64,000 nucleotides of DNA from Streptomyces nigra (GCF_003074055.1 NZ_CP029043.1:5386501-5450500); one strand, 5' to 3'. Positions 1 through 9,299 are shown, counted from the stretch's first letter. Notes: generated by a model not told the origin, from the letters alone. Numbers and translations: made by a program.

Positions 1-31
1 GTCGGTCACTCAGTGTGGAGGACCATCCATC

Positions 32-235
32 ATGGCAAAGGCGCTTCTCGGTTACGTCGGCGGCTCCGACCCGCGACTCCTCGCCGAGATGCGACGGCTC
101 CAGCAGCGTGTCCAGGACCTGGAATCCGAACTCGTACGGATCCAGGCCGAGAACGAGGCGCTGACGGCTGCCGCTTCTCACGACAGGATCATGGAGAGCA
201 TCGACGCACACCAGGCGGAGCCTGCGCTCACCTGA
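32..235 (+). CDS. small coiled-coil protein upstream of smc
   Basis: A 67-residue protein of unknown function. The start is an ATG preceded by a GGAGG ribosome site about 11 bases upstream. The first 13 residues (MAKALLGYVGGSD) are followed from about residue 18 to 50 by a heptad-like, charged helix rich in Leu, Glu and Gln (LLAEMRRLQQRVQDLESEL), which reads as a short coiled coil. No catalytic motif or membrane segment is seen. It stands directly before smc on the same strand but is separated from it by a strong hairpin terminator, so it is probably its own transcription unit. A DNA-binding or scaffold role would be a guess. Confidence 0.75.
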   Translation: MAKALLGYVGGSDPRLLAEMRRLQQRVQDLESELVRIQAENEALTAAASHDRIMESIDAHQAEPALT

Positions 236-335
236 TCACTGCATCGCTCCACGAAAGCACGGCAGTGGTCGGGCGGCCCGTATCCAACCGCTCGGCAGTT
301 GTCGGACGACTGGGCTTCCAGTTGTCAGAAATTGC

Positions 336-357
336 AAGGGACGCTTCGGCGTCCCTT
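336..357 (+). terminator. rho-independent terminator with UUCG tetraloop
   Basis: A perfect 9-bp stem (AAGGGACGC with GCGTCCCTT) closes on a TTCG tetraloop and is followed by a pyrimidine run CTTTCTTT. It lies between the small coiled-coil gene and smc and should insulate smc from upstream transcription. Confidence 0.85.
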
Positions 358-488
358 CTTTCTTTCCCCCCGCCTTATTGCCCCGCGCATCCTTTCACCT
401 TCTTCAACGTCTGGTGTGCCCCCGGCGTTCACCGGCGAAACCGTACGTTCATGGAGCGAGACTTCGCCGGACGGTAGAGTCCGGCGGC

Positions 489-3400
489 GTGCACCTCAAG
501 GCCCTGACCCTCCGAGGGTTCAAGTCGTTCGCCTCGGCGACCACGCTCCGGTTCGAGCCGGGGATCACGTGTGTCGTCGGACCGAACGGCTCGGGCAAGT
601 CCAACGTCGTGGACGCGCTCAGCTGGGTCATGGGCGAGCAGGGCGCCAAGTCGCTGCGCGGCGGAAAGATGGAGGACGTCATCTTCGCCGGCACCACCGG
701 CCGCCCCCCGCTGGGCCGCGCCGAGGTGTCCCTGACCATCGACAACTCCGACGGGGCGCTGCCCATCGAGTACGCCGAGGTCACCATCACGCGGATCATG
801 TTCCGCAACGGCGGCAGCGAGTACCAGATCAACGGCGACACCTGCCGCCTCCTCGACATCCAGGAGCTCCTCTCCGACTCCGGTATCGGCCGCGAGATGC
901 ACGTCATCGTCGGCCAGGGCCAGCTCGACTCCGTGCTGCACGCCGATCCGATGGGCCGCCGCGCCTTCATCGAGGAGGCGGCCGGCGTCCTCAAGCACCG
1001 CAAGCGCAAGGAGAAAGCGCTCCGCAAGCTGGACGCGATGCAGGCCAACCTCGCGCGCGTGCAGGACCTCACCGAGGAGCTCCGCCGCCAGCTCAAGCCC
1101 CTCGGCCGCCAGGCCGCCGTCGCCCGCCGGGCCGCCGTCATCCAGGCCGACCTGCGCGACGCCCGACTGCGCCTGCTCGCCGACGATCTCGTACGGCTGC
1201 GGGAGGCGCTGAACGCCGAGGTCGCCGACGAGGCCGCGCTCAAGGCCCGCAAAGAGGCCGCCGAGCAGGAGCTGAGGAAGGCGCTCCAGCGCGAGGCGCT
1301 CCTGGAGGACGAGGTGCGCCGGCTCGCCCCGCGCCTCCAGCGGGCCCAGCAGACCTGGTACGAACTGTCCCAGCTCGCCGAGCGCGTACGCGGCACGATC
1401 TCGCTGGCCGACGCCCGGGTGAAGAGCGCGACCTCCGCGCCGCCCGAGGAGCGCCGGGGCCGCGACCCCGAGGACATGGAGCGGGAGGCCGCCCGGATCC
1501 GCGAGCAGGAGGCGGAGCTGGAGGCGGCCCTCGAGGCGGCCGAACGCGCCCTGGAGAACACGGTCGAGCACCGCGCCGAACTGGAGCGCGAGCTCGCCGT
1601 CGAGGAGCGCCGTCTGAAGGACGTCGCCCGCGCCATCGCCGACCGCCGTGAAGGTCTCGCCCGGCTGAACGGCCAGGTCAACGCGGCCCGCTCACGCGCC
1701 GCCTCCGCGCAGGCCGAGATCGACCGGCTGGCCGCCGCCCGCGACGAGGCGCAGGAGCGGGCCGTCGCCGCCCAGGAGGAGTACGAGGCCCTGAAGGCCG
1801 AGGTCGACGGCCTGGACGCCGGTGACGCCGAACTCGGCGAGCGGCACGAGACGGCCAAGCGGCAGCTCGCCGAGGCGGAGGCCGCGCTGACCGCCGCCCG
1901 CGAGGCCGCCACCGCCGCCGAACGCCGACGCGCCGCGACCCAGGCCCGCCACGAGGCCCTGGCCATGGGTCTGCGCCGCAAGGACGGCACCGGTGCCCTG
2001 CTGGGGGCGCGGGACCGCCTGACCGGTCTGCTCGGACCGGCGGCGGAACTGCTGACCGTGGCACCGGGACACGAGGTGGCGCTCGCCGCCGCGTTCGGGT
2101 CAGCGGCGGACGCGGTCGCGGTGACGTCCCCGGCGGCCGCCGCCGAGGCCATCCGGCTGCTGCGCAAGCAGGACGCCGGCCGCGCCTCGCTCCTGCCCGC
2201 CGGCGCCCCGGCGCCAGACCCGACTTCGGGTCCGGCTCCCGCGGGCCGGTACGCAGCCGACCTGGTCACCGGTCCCGCCGAGCTCATGCCCGCCGTACGA
2301 CGCCTGCTGCGCGCGATCGTGGTCGTCGGCACCCTGGAGGACGCCGAGGACCTGGTCTACGCCCACCCCGAGCTGACCGCGGTCACCGCCGAGGGCGATC
2401 TCCTCGGCGCCCACTTCGCGCACGGCGGCTCCGCCGGCGCGCCCAGTCTGCTGGAGGTGCAGGCCTCCGTCGACGAGGCCGCCGCCGAGCTGGACGAGCT
2501 GGCCGTACGGTGCGAGGAACTGACCGAGGCGCAGCACGCGGCCGCCGAACGGCGGCGGGAGTGCGCTGCGCTCGTCGAGGAGCTGGGGGAGCGGCGCCGG
2601 GCCGCCGACCGGGAGAAGTCCGCCGTCGCCCAGCAGCTCGGCCGGCTCGCCGGGCAGGCGCGCGGTGCCGCCGGGGAGGCCGAGCGGTCCGCGGCCGCCG
2701 CCGCCCGCGCCCAGGAGGCGCTCGACAAGGCGCTCCAGGAGGTCGAGGAGCTGGCGGAACGGCTCGCCGTCGCCGAGGAGATGCCGGTCGAGGAGGAACC
2801 GGACACCTCCGTGCGCGACCGGCTCGCCGCCGACGGCGCCAACGCGCGGCAGACCGAGATGGAGGCCCGCCTCCAGGTCCGTACGCACGAGGAACGGGTC
2901 AAGGGACTCGCCGGGCGGGCCGACTCGCTGGACCGGGCCGCCCGCGCCGAACGCGAGGCACGCGCGCGTGCCGAACAGCGACGGGCGCGGCTGCGGCACG
3001 AGGCGGCCGTCGCCGAGGCCGTCGCGTCCGGCGCCCGGCAGCTCCTCGCCCATGTCGAGGTCTCGCTGGGCCGCGCCGAGCAGGAGCGCGCCGCCGCCGA
3101 GGCCGCGAAGGCCCGCCGCGAGCAGGAGCTGGCGGCCGCCCGCACCGAGGGCCGCGATCTGAAGGCGGAGCTGGACAATCTCACCGACTCCGTGCACCGC
3201 GGCGAGGTCCTGGGCGCCGAGAAGCGGCTGCGGATCGAGCAGCTGGAGACCAAGGCCCTGGAGGAGCTGGGCGTGGAGCCGGCGGGGCTGGTCTCCGAGT
3301 ACGGCCCCGACCAGCTCGTACCGCCGTCGCTGCCCGCCGAGGGGGAGCAGCTCCCGGAGGACCCCGACCATCCGCGCAACCGGCCCAAGCCGTTCGTGCG

Positions 3401-4043
3401 GGCCGAGCAGGAGAAGCGGCTGAAGTCCGCCGAGCGGGCCTACCAGCAGCTCGGCAAGGTCAACCCGCTCGCGTTGGAGGAGTTCGCGGCGCTGGAGGAG
3501 CGGCACCAGTTCCTCAGCGAGCAGCTGGAGGACCTGCGCAAGACCCGCGCCGATCTGCTCCAGGTGGTCAAGGAGGTCGACGAGCGCGTCGAGCAGGTCT
3601 TCACCGAGGCGTACCGGGACACCGCACGCGAGTTCGAGGGCGTCTTCAGCCGGCTCTTCCCGGGCGGTGAGGGACGGCTGGTCCTGACCGACCCCGACAA
3701 CATGCTCACCACCGGTGTGGACGTCGAGGCCCGCCCGCCCGGCAAGAAGGTCAAGCGTCTGTCCCTGCTCTCCGGCGGTGAGCGCTCGCTGACGGCGGTC
3801 GCCCTGCTGGTGTCGATCTTCAAGGCCCGGCCGAGCCCGTTCTACGTCATGGACGAGGTCGAGGCCGCCCTCGACGACACCAACCTCCAGCGGCTCATCC
3901 GGATCATGCAGGAGCTGCAGGAGGCCTCCCAGCTCATCGTGATCACGCACCAGAAGCGCACGATGGAGGTCGCCGACGCCCTGTACGGCGTCTCCATGCA
4001 GGGCGACGGTGTGTCGAAGGTCATCAGCCAGCGGCTGCGCTGA
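489..4043 (+). CDS. smc: chromosome segregation ATPase SMC
   Basis: Structural maintenance of chromosomes protein, the ATPase core of the bacterial condensin that compacts and segregates nucleoids with ScpA and ScpB. With the GTG at 489 it has 1184 residues, the normal length for the family. The N-terminal head carries Walker A GPNGSGKSN at residues 31-39. Two long Ala/Glu/Arg-rich coiled-coil arms flank a globular hinge at roughly residues 500-650. The C-terminal head has the ABC signature LSGGE near 1094 and Walker B ending in D1122-E1123 (VMDEVEAALDD). An in-frame reading extends upstream to 378, but homology begins at the GTG (VHLKALTLRGFKSF), which has only a weak ribosome site. scpA and scpB are not in the window. 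Confidence 0.97.
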   Translation: MHLKALTLRGFKSFASATTLRFEPGITCVVGPNGSGKSNVVDALSWVMGEQGAKSLRGGKMEDVIFAGTTGRPPLGRAEVSLTIDNSDGALPIEYAEVTITRIMFRNGGSEYQINGDTCRLLDIQELLSDSGIGREMHVIVGQGQLDSVLHADPMGRRAFIEEAAGVLKHRKRKEKALRKLDAMQANLARVQDLTEELRRQLKPLGRQAAVARRAAVIQADLRDARLRLLADDLVRLREALNAEVADEAALKARKEAAEQELRKALQREALLEDEVRRLAPRLQRAQQTWYELSQLAERVRGTISLADARVKSATSAPPEERRGRDPEDMEREAARIREQEAELEAALEAAERALENTVEHRAELERELAVEERRLKDVARAIADRREGLARLNGQVNAARSRAASAQAEIDRLAAARDEAQERAVAAQEEYEALKAEVDGLDAGDAELGERHETAKRQLAEAEAALTAAREAATAAERRRAATQARHEALAMGLRRKDGTGALLGARDRLTGLLGPAAELLTVAPGHEVALAAAFGSAADAVAVTSPAAAAEAIRLLRKQDAGRASLLPAGAPAPDPTSGPAPAGRYAADLVTGPAELMPAVRRLLRAIVVVGTLEDAEDLVYAHPELTAVTAEGDLLGAHFAHGGSAGAPSLLEVQASVDEAAAELDELAVRCEELTEAQHAAAERRRECAALVEELGERRRAADREKSAVAQQLGRLAGQARGAAGEAERSAAAAARAQEALDKALQEVEELAERLAVAEEMPVEEEPDTSVRDRLAADGANARQTEMEARLQVRTHEERVKGLAGRADSLDRAARAEREARARAEQRRARLRHEAAVAEAVASGARQLLAHVEVSLGRAEQERAAAEAAKARREQELAAARTEGRDLKAELDNLTDSVHRGEVLGAEKRLRIEQLETKALEELGVEPAGLVSEYGPDQLVPPSLPAEGEQLPEDPDHPRNRPKPFVRAEQEKRLKSAERAYQQLGKVNPLALEEFAALEERHQFLSEQLEDLRKTRADLLQVVKEVDERVEQVFTEAYRDTAREFEGVFSRLFPGGEGRLVLTDPDNMLTTGVDVEARPPGKKVKRLSLLSGGERSLTAVALLVSIFKARPSPFYVMDEVEAALDDTNLQRLIRIMQELQEASQLIVITHQKRTMEVADALYGVSMQGDGVSKVISQRLR

Positions 4044-4155
4044 GCGTCGCGGAGGCCCAGGTGAGGCCCTGCACTACCTCCCTTTCACTCCAACTCTTCA
4101 ATAAATGAACACATGGCGGCCTTGAGTGGTCTTGGAAGTCACACTCCTCTGCCTA

Positions 4156-4183
4156 TTGACTTCGGAACTTGAAGGCATAGGGT
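4156..4183 (+). promoter_or_regulatory. candidate sigma-70-type promoter of glcP
   Basis: TTGACT at 4156-4161, a 16-bp spacer and TAGGGT at 4178-4183 match the Streptomyces housekeeping consensus (TTGAC, TAGRRT). It lies about 90 bases before the glcP start in an unusually AT-rich patch (4090-4200). The transcript start is inferred near 4190. Confidence 0.6.
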
Positions 4184-4273
4184 CACCAGCGTTGCTTTTT
4201 CCTTCAGGTATCACGGCCTGAAGGGGCTGATCCCCCCATCCGGCGACGTTGCCGGGGGCCCGAGGAGTTACAC

Positions 4274-5689
4274 GTGACCAGCACAGCGCAGGCGCAGCCA
4301 GCAGGAGCCAGGACGGCTCACCCCGAGCATCTCGGGCACGTCGTCTTCATCACGGCGGCGGCCGCCATGGGCGGCTTCCTCTTCGGCTACGACAGCTCCG
4401 TCATCAACGGCGCCAACGGCGGTATCCAGGCCCGCTTCGACCTCAGCTCCGGTGTCACCGGAACCGTCGCCGCCAGCGCCCTGCTCGGCAGCGCCCTGGG
4501 TGCCGCGATCGCCGGCCGCATAGCCGACCGCATCGGCCGTATCCGCGTCATGCAGATCGCGGCGGTGCTGTTCGCCGTGAGCGCCGTCGGATCCGCGCTG
4601 CCCTTCGCCGCCTGGGACCTCGCCGCCTGGCGCGTCCTCGGCGGCATCGCCATCGGCATGGCCTCCGTCATCGGCCCGGCCTACATCGCCGAGGTCGCCC
4701 CGCCCGCCTACCGCGGCCGGCTCGCCTCGTTCCAGCAGGCCGCCATCGTCATCGGCATCGCGGTCTCCCAGCTCGTCAACTGGGCCATCCTCAACCTCGC
4801 CGACGGCGCCGAGCGCGGCCAGGTCGCGGGCCTCGAGGCCTGGCAGTGGATGCTCGGCGTGATGCTGGTGCCCGCCCTCGTCTACGGGCTGCTCTCCTTC
4901 GCCATCCCCGAGTCCCCGCGCTACCTGATCAGCGTCGGCCGCACCGCCGACGCCAAGAAGGTCCTCGCCGACGTCGAGGGCGACATCGACCTGGACGCCC
5001 GCGTCGCCGAGATCGACGACGCCATGCGCAGCGACCACAAGTCCACGTTCCGGGACCTGCTGGGCGGCCGCTTCGGCCTGCTGCCGATCGTGTGGATCGG
5101 TATCGGCCTGTCCGTCTTCCAGCAGCTGGTCGGCATCAACGTCATCTTCTACTACTCGAACCTGCTGTGGCAGTCCGTCGGCGTCGACCCGTCGAGCTCG
5201 TTCTTCTACTCGTTCGAGACCTCGATCATCAACATCCTCGGCACCGTGATCGCGATGATCTTCGTCGACCGTATCGGCCGCAAGCCGCTCGCGCTCATCG
5301 GCTCCATCGGTATGGGCATCTCCCTCGCCGCGGCCGCCTGGGCCTTCTCCTTCCAGCACGGCAACGACCCGCTGCCCACCGCGCAGGGCTATGTGGCGCT
5401 CATCGCCGCCAACGCCTTCGTGCTGTTCTTCGCCCTGTCCTGGGGCGTGGTCGTCTGGGTCATGCTCGGCGAGGTCTTCCCGAACAAGATCCGCGCCGCC
5501 GCCCTGGGCGTGGCCGCCTCGGCCCAGTGGATCGCCAACTGGCTGATCACGATCACCTTCCCGGACCTGGCGGAGTGGAACCTGTCGCTCACCTACGTCA
5601 TGTACGCGGTGTTCGCCTTCCTCTCCATCCCCTTCATCCTCAAGTTCGTGCCCGAGACCAAGGGCAAGAAGCTGGAGGAGATGGGCTGA
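4274..5689 (+). CDS. glcP: glucose/sugar permease of the major facilitator superfamily
   Basis: A 471-residue, 12-helix MFS sugar porter. Diagnostic motifs are present: FLFGYDSSVINGA in helix 1, GRIADRIGR after helix 2, PESPRYL at the end of helix 6, QQLVGINVIFYYS in helix 7, DRIGRKPL after helix 8 and the C-terminal PETKGK. The family takes up hexoses by proton symport. The position next to smc matches GlcP, the main glucose permease of S. coelicolor, and that assignment rests on family and synteny. The GTG start follows a GAGGAG ribosome site. It is transcribed alone: there is a promoter upstream and a strong hairpin directly downstream. Confidence 0.9.
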   Translation: MTSTAQAQPAGARTAHPEHLGHVVFITAAAAMGGFLFGYDSSVINGANGGIQARFDLSSGVTGTVAASALLGSALGAAIAGRIADRIGRIRVMQIAAVLFAVSAVGSALPFAAWDLAAWRVLGGIAIGMASVIGPAYIAEVAPPAYRGRLASFQQAAIVIGIAVSQLVNWAILNLADGAERGQVAGLEAWQWMLGVMLVPALVYGLLSFAIPESPRYLISVGRTADAKKVLADVEGDIDLDARVAEIDDAMRSDHKSTFRDLLGGRFGLLPIVWIGIGLSVFQQLVGINVIFYYSNLLWQSVGVDPSSSFFYSFETSIINILGTVIAMIFVDRIGRKPLALIGSIGMGISLAAAAWAFSFQHGNDPLPTAQGYVALIAANAFVLFFALSWGVVVWVMLGEVFPNKIRAAALGVAASAQWIANWLITITFPDLAEWNLSLTYVMYAVFAFLSIPFILKFVPETKGKKLEEMG

Positions 5690-5749
5690 CCGCCCCCCGA
5701 CCCGGGGAGAAGGGCCAAGTCCCCGCTGCCCCTCTCCCCGTAACCCGTC

Positions 5750-5786
5750 GCCGCCCCGGCCCGGTCACCGACCGGGCCGGGGCGGC
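5750..5786. terminator. bidirectional terminator between convergent genes
   Basis: A perfect 16-bp inverted repeat (GCCGCCCCGGCCCGGT and its complement) with loop CACCG lies between glcP (forward) and the monooxygenase gene (reverse). There is no U-tract, as is common in Streptomyces; it should stop transcripts from both sides. Confidence 0.8.
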
Positions 5787-5803
5787 GCCGTCATGTCCGC
5801 CGG

Positions 5804-6775
5804 TCAGGCGCCGAGGGCGGGCAGCACCCGCTCGCAGTACAGCGTGAGGCTGCGCCACCCCTCCTCCGGAGGCATCCCGCCGGCCAGCGGGTGCAGTACG
5901 TGGTGGTCGTGGCCCAGCGCCACGCACTCCTCGGGCGTGACGATCCGGTACACGCCCTCGGCCCGCAGCTCCGCCACCGTCGTGGCCGCCGACCGCACCG
6001 CCGAGCGGATGTCCCCGGACTGCCAGGAGGCGTAGGTGCGGGCCTCGTGCAGAAAGTGCCGGCCGTACGCGGCCCAGGCCCGGTCCGGGTCCTCGGCGAT
6101 ATGCAGCAGCGGGGTCTCGGCCGCCGGCATCATCACCCAGCCCTCGGTGCCGTACTCGGCCAGCCGCTCCGTGTAGTACGCCGCCAGCTCCGGCAGATGC
6201 GCGCTCGGGAAGAACGGCAGCCCGAGCCGGGCGGCCCGGCGGGCGGCGGCCTGCGAGGAACCGCCGACCAGGAGCAGCGGATGCGGGTCGGTGACCGGGC
6301 GCGGGGTGACCCGTACCGTACGGCCCCGGTACCCGAACGGCTCACCGGTCCACGCCTTCAGCAGCGTCTCCAGCAGCTCGTCCTGGAGCCGGCCGCGCCG
6401 CTTCCACTCCACGTCGAACATCGCGTACTCCTCGGGGCGGTACCCGATCCCGGCCACCGTCACCAGCCGGCCCCCGCCGATCAGGTCCAGGACCGCGATC
6501 TCCTCGGCGAGCCGCAGCGGGTCGTGCAGCGGGCCGATGATCGCGGAGACGGTGACGGCGAGGGTGCGGGTCGCGCCGAAGACCGCCGCCGCGAACGCGA
6601 ACGGGGAGGGCAGCCAGTTGTTCGCCGCCCCGTGGTGCTCCTCCGTCTGCACGGTGGTCACGCCGTGCCGGTCGGCGTAGGCGGCCATCTCCAGGGCGGC
6701 CCGGTAGCGGGCGGAGAGCGAGGCGGGGGTCGCGTCGGGCTCGACCAGGTTGAAGCGCACGACCGAGACGGGCAT
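5804..6775 (-). CDS. LLM-class flavin-dependent oxidoreductase
   Basis: A 323-residue luciferase-like monooxygenase fold protein. The N-terminus (MPVSVVRFNLVEPDA), the segment VTTVQTEEHHG near residue 45, IGPLHDPLRLAEEIAVLDLIGGGR near residue 90 and the GIGYRPEEYAMF loop are typical of F420/FMN-dependent TIM-barrel oxidoreductases. The substrate is unknown. The ATG at 6775 is chosen because AAGGGGGA sits just upstream on the reverse strand. It is divergent from ftsY across about 105 bases that contain a small inverted repeat. It is probably monocistronic, with a shared terminator at its 3' side. Confidence 0.8.
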   Translation of the reverse strand: MPVSVVRFNLVEPDATPASLSARYRAALEMAAYADRHGVTTVQTEEHHGAANNWLPSPFAFAAAVFGATRTLAVTVSAIIGPLHDPLRLAEEIAVLDLIGGGRLVTVAGIGYRPEEYAMFDVEWKRRGRLQDELLETLLKAWTGEPFGYRGRTVRVTPRPVTDPHPLLLVGGSSQAAARRAARLGLPFFPSAHLPELAAYYTERLAEYGTEGWVMMPAAETPLLHIAEDPDRAWAAYGRHFLHEARTYASWQSGDIRSAVRSAATTVAELRAEGVYRIVTPEECVALGHDHHVLHPLAGGMPPEEGWRSLTLYCERVLPALGA

Positions 6776-6817
6776 GGAGGTCCCCCTTCGCCGGGCGGGT
6801 GGCACGGCGGACCTTAG

Positions 6818-6832
6818 CTGACGGTGTGTCAG
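6818..6832. promoter_or_regulatory. small inverted repeat in divergent promoter region
   Basis: CTGAC-n5-GTCAG sits 43 bases upstream of the monooxygenase start and 49 bases before ftsY. It could be an operator for the oxidoreductase gene. No cognate regulator is adjacent, so this is only a candidate. Confidence 0.25.
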
Positions 6833-6880
6833 ACATCCATAGCGGTGTCGCGGCACTCCATGGCCGATACTGGTCGGGTT

Positions 6881-8089
6881 ATGGACATCGTCATCCTTGC
6901 TGTAGTCATCGCCGTGGTCGTGCTCGGCGCGGTCAGCGGGCTGGTCATCGGCACGCGCCGCAAGAAGCAGCTGCCCCCGCCGCCGCCCGCCGCCCCCGAC
7001 ATCACCGCCCCACCGGCCGAGCCGCACGTCGGCGACGAGGCCGAGACACCGAGCGACGAAGAGCGCCGGACCATAGAGGAGGTGGACCTTCCGGGCGGCG
7101 GAGCGACGGCCGTCGAGGAACCGCCCGTCGTCGAGGAGCTCCCGCCGACCGCGATCGAGGTGCCGGAACCGACCGCCGGCCGCCTGGTCCGGCTGCGCGC
7201 CCGGCTCTCCCGCTCCCAGAACGCCCTCGGCAAGGGCCTGCTCACGCTCCTGTCGCGTGAGCACCTGGACGAGGACACCTGGGAGGAGATCGAGGACACC
7301 CTGCTCACCGCCGACGTCGGTGTGCGGCCCACCCAGGAGCTGGTCGACAGCCTGCGTGAGCGCGTCAAGGTGCTCGGCACCCGCACTCCCGCGGAGCTGC
7401 GCGGCCTGCTGCGCGAGGAGCTGCTCAAGCTGGTCGGCACCGACATGGACCGCGTCGTGCGGACCGAGCCGGACGACCGCAAGCCCGGCATCGTGATGGT
7501 CGTCGGGGTCAACGGCACCGGCAAGACCACCACCACCGGCAAGCTCGCCCGGGTCCTGGTCGCCGACGGCAACAGCGTCGTCCTCGGCGCCGCCGACACC
7601 TTCCGGGCCGCCGCCGCCGACCAGCTCCAGACCTGGGGCGAGCGCGTCGGCGCCTACACCGTGCGCGGCCCCGAGGGCGGCGACCCCGCCTCCGTCGCCT
7701 TCGACGCGGTGAAGGAGGGCAAGGAGATGGGCTCCGACGTCGTCCTCATCGACACCGCCGGACGCCTGCACACCAAGACCGGCCTCATGGACGAGGTCGG
7801 CAAGGTCAAGCGCGTCGTGGAGAAGCAAGCGCCGCTCGACGAGGTGCTGCTCGTGCTCGACGCCACCACCGGGCAGAACGGCCTCGTGCAGGCCCGTGTC
7901 TTCGCCGAGGTCGTCGACATCACCGGCATCGTCCTCACCAAGCTGGACGGCACCGCCAAGGGCGGCATCGTCATCGCCGTCCAGCGCGAGCTGGGCGTCC
8001 CGGTCAAGCTGATCGGGCTCGGCGAGGGCGCCGACGACCTGGCGCCGTTCGAGCCCGAGGCGTTCGTCGACGCCCTGATCGGGGAGTGA
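6881..8089 (+). CDS. ftsY: signal recognition particle receptor FtsY
   Basis: SRP receptor GTPase, 402 residues, which docks Ffh-ribosome complexes at the membrane translocon. The N-terminus has one transmembrane helix (about residues 3-23), typical of actinobacterial FtsY, then a Pro- and Glu-rich acidic A-domain to about residue 100. The NG domain follows: P-loop GVNGTGKT at 209-216, DTAGRLHTKT, and TKLDGTAKGG near the C-terminus. The ATG at 6881 gives the membrane anchor, and no strong ribosome site precedes it. Its partner ffh is in the same window at 15.4 kb, but the two are in separate units. Confidence 0.96.
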   Translation: MDIVILAVVIAVVVLGAVSGLVIGTRRKKQLPPPPPAAPDITAPPAEPHVGDEAETPSDEERRTIEEVDLPGGGATAVEEPPVVEELPPTAIEVPEPTAGRLVRLRARLSRSQNALGKGLLTLLSREHLDEDTWEEIEDTLLTADVGVRPTQELVDSLRERVKVLGTRTPAELRGLLREELLKLVGTDMDRVVRTEPDDRKPGIVMVVGVNGTGKTTTTGKLARVLVADGNSVVLGAADTFRAAAADQLQTWGERVGAYTVRGPEGGDPASVAFDAVKEGKEMGSDVVLIDTAGRLHTKTGLMDEVGKVKRVVEKQAPLDEVLLVLDATTGQNGLVQARVFAEVVDITGIVLTKLDGTAKGGIVIAVQRELGVPVKLIGLGEGADDLAPFEPEAFVDALIGE

Positions 8090-8123
8090 CCCCACCGGCC
8101 GCGAGCCGGTCGCACCGCGCGAA

Positions 8124-8165
8124 GAAGCGCCCGCCACCCAAGGCGCAGTCGGGGGCGGGCGCTTC
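8124..8165. terminator. bidirectional terminator downstream of ftsY
   Basis: A perfect 12-bp inverted repeat (GAAGCGCCCGCC with GGCGGGCGCTTC) and an 18-base loop lie between the convergent ftsY and prim-pol-like genes. Confidence 0.7.
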
Positions 8166-8183
8166 GCTGTGTACGGCTGCCGC

Positions 8184-8840
8184 TCACGCGCGCGAACGGT
8201 GGGCCACGTAGGCCAGGGTGCCCAGCAGCAGACGGGCCGCCGGGGGCTTCGTCGCCGTGTCCAGCGAGGGGGAGCGCAGCCAGCGGGCCGGGCCCAGGCC
8301 GCCCCGGTCGGAGGGGGGCGCGGTGAGGTGGCTGCCGGGGCCGAGGCCGTGCAGATCCAGGTGGGTGGGGTCGTCCCAGCCCATGCGGTAGAGCAGCTCG
8401 GGCAGCTCGGCGGCGGCGCCGGGGGCGACCAGGAACTGGGCGCGGCCGTCGGGGGTGGCGATGACCGGGCCGAGGGGGAGGCCCATGCGCTCCAGTCGGG
8501 TCAGCGCCCGGCGGCCGGCCGGCTCGGCCACCTCGATCACGTCGAACGTCCGCCCGACCGGAAGCAGCACCGAGGCGCCCGGGTACTCCGACCAGGCCTT
8601 GGTGACCTCGTCGAGGGTGGCGCCGGCCGGGATGACGGGGGCGAGGTCCAGGGGGTGCGCGCCGGGTGCCGCGCAGCCGGGGCGGCCGCACGAGCAGACG
8701 CCCGCCGTGGCCCGCGCGCCGGGCACCACGTCCCAGCCCCACAGTCCGGTGAGCTCGGCCACGGCGGTGCACTCCGAGGAGCGGCCGCGCCGACGCGCGC
8801 CGGATCGGATCTCCCGGATACCGCCGATCGTGAAGCCCAT
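8184..8840 (-). CDS. prim-pol-like (bifunctional primase/polymerase N-terminal) protein, probably degenerate
   Basis: A 218-residue stand-alone protein resembling the N-terminal domain of bifunctional DNA primase/polymerases. The early Cys/His knuckle is intact (C49, C51, C56, H62 in CSCGRPGC...GAHP). The region that normally reads D-V-x-D-V-D, where the catalytic metal-binding Asp residues sit, reads FDVIEVAEPAG (residues 99-109), so two acidic positions are changed (E103, A105). There is no helicase or DUF domain after it. The ATG at 8840 has a GGAGGGGG ribosome site. Its position beside nsdA is conserved in Streptomyces as far as I recall. It may bind nucleic acid or nucleotides without polymerising; its function is unknown. 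Confidence 0.7.
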   Translation of the reverse strand: MGFTIGGIREIRSGARRRGRSSECTAVAELTGLWGWDVVPGARATAGVCSCGRPGCAAPGAHPLDLAPVIPAGATLDEVTKAWSEYPGASVLLPVGRTFDVIEVAEPAGRRALTRLERMGLPLGPVIATPDGRAQFLVAPGAAAELPELLYRMGWDDPTHLDLHGLGPGSHLTAPPSDRGGLGPARWLRSPSLDTATKPPAARLLLGTLAYVAHRSRA

Positions 8841-9299
8841 GCCCCCTCCAACGGGTCCAGCGCGCCGGTGGTTACGGCACGGAAGCGGATCGTGACCCTC
8901 TGTGTTTCCTGGAGGGCCGGATACCCCGGGCGCCGCGGCGTCCATGGCGGCGCGTCGGGGCGTACGGGGTGGTGGAACGGTCAACACGCGCCCCTCGGTG
9001 CTCCGTTCCGCCCACTTCCGGCCGTCCTATGTCAAGTGAATCGCGTTGCGGCGTCCGTGAGTTCATTCGAAGGGGTGGCGAATGGTGGCGATTCCGCGAA
9101 CGCCATGGCCGCACCAGTGATCGTAGGATTACCGTGTGTGCACGAGGCCTCGGGGCACATGCACGTGTGGGTATGCCGCGGGCAAGTCGGGTTTCCGTTC
9201 GAAGGGTGACAACTGCCGGACGAGTGACGGTGTTTACCGGCATTCTGATAGGGCTTGGCGCACTCGGTGACAAGTGGTCCAAGGGATGGGGGCGTTCCA
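8841..9299. promoter_or_regulatory. 459-bp divergent intergenic region upstream of nsdA
   Basis: No convincing gene. It contains a perfect Streptomyces -10 hexamer TAGGAT at 9124-9129, without a clear -35, and a second candidate, TAGGGC, just after 9248, close to the nsdA start. A/T content rises after about 9040, which suggests that the real promoter for nsdA lies between 9050 and 9260. Confidence 0.35.

Noticed and set aside
378..488. N-terminal extension of SMC
   Set aside because: The 37 codons before the GTG are not SMC-like and overlap the promoter/leader region after a terminator.
429..2332. Long reverse-strand open frames opposite smc (380 and 627 residues)
   Set aside because: They are shadows of a high-GC3 gene: composition is Arg/Ala/Ser- or Leu/Gly-rich with no domain, and SMC is unambiguous on the other strand.
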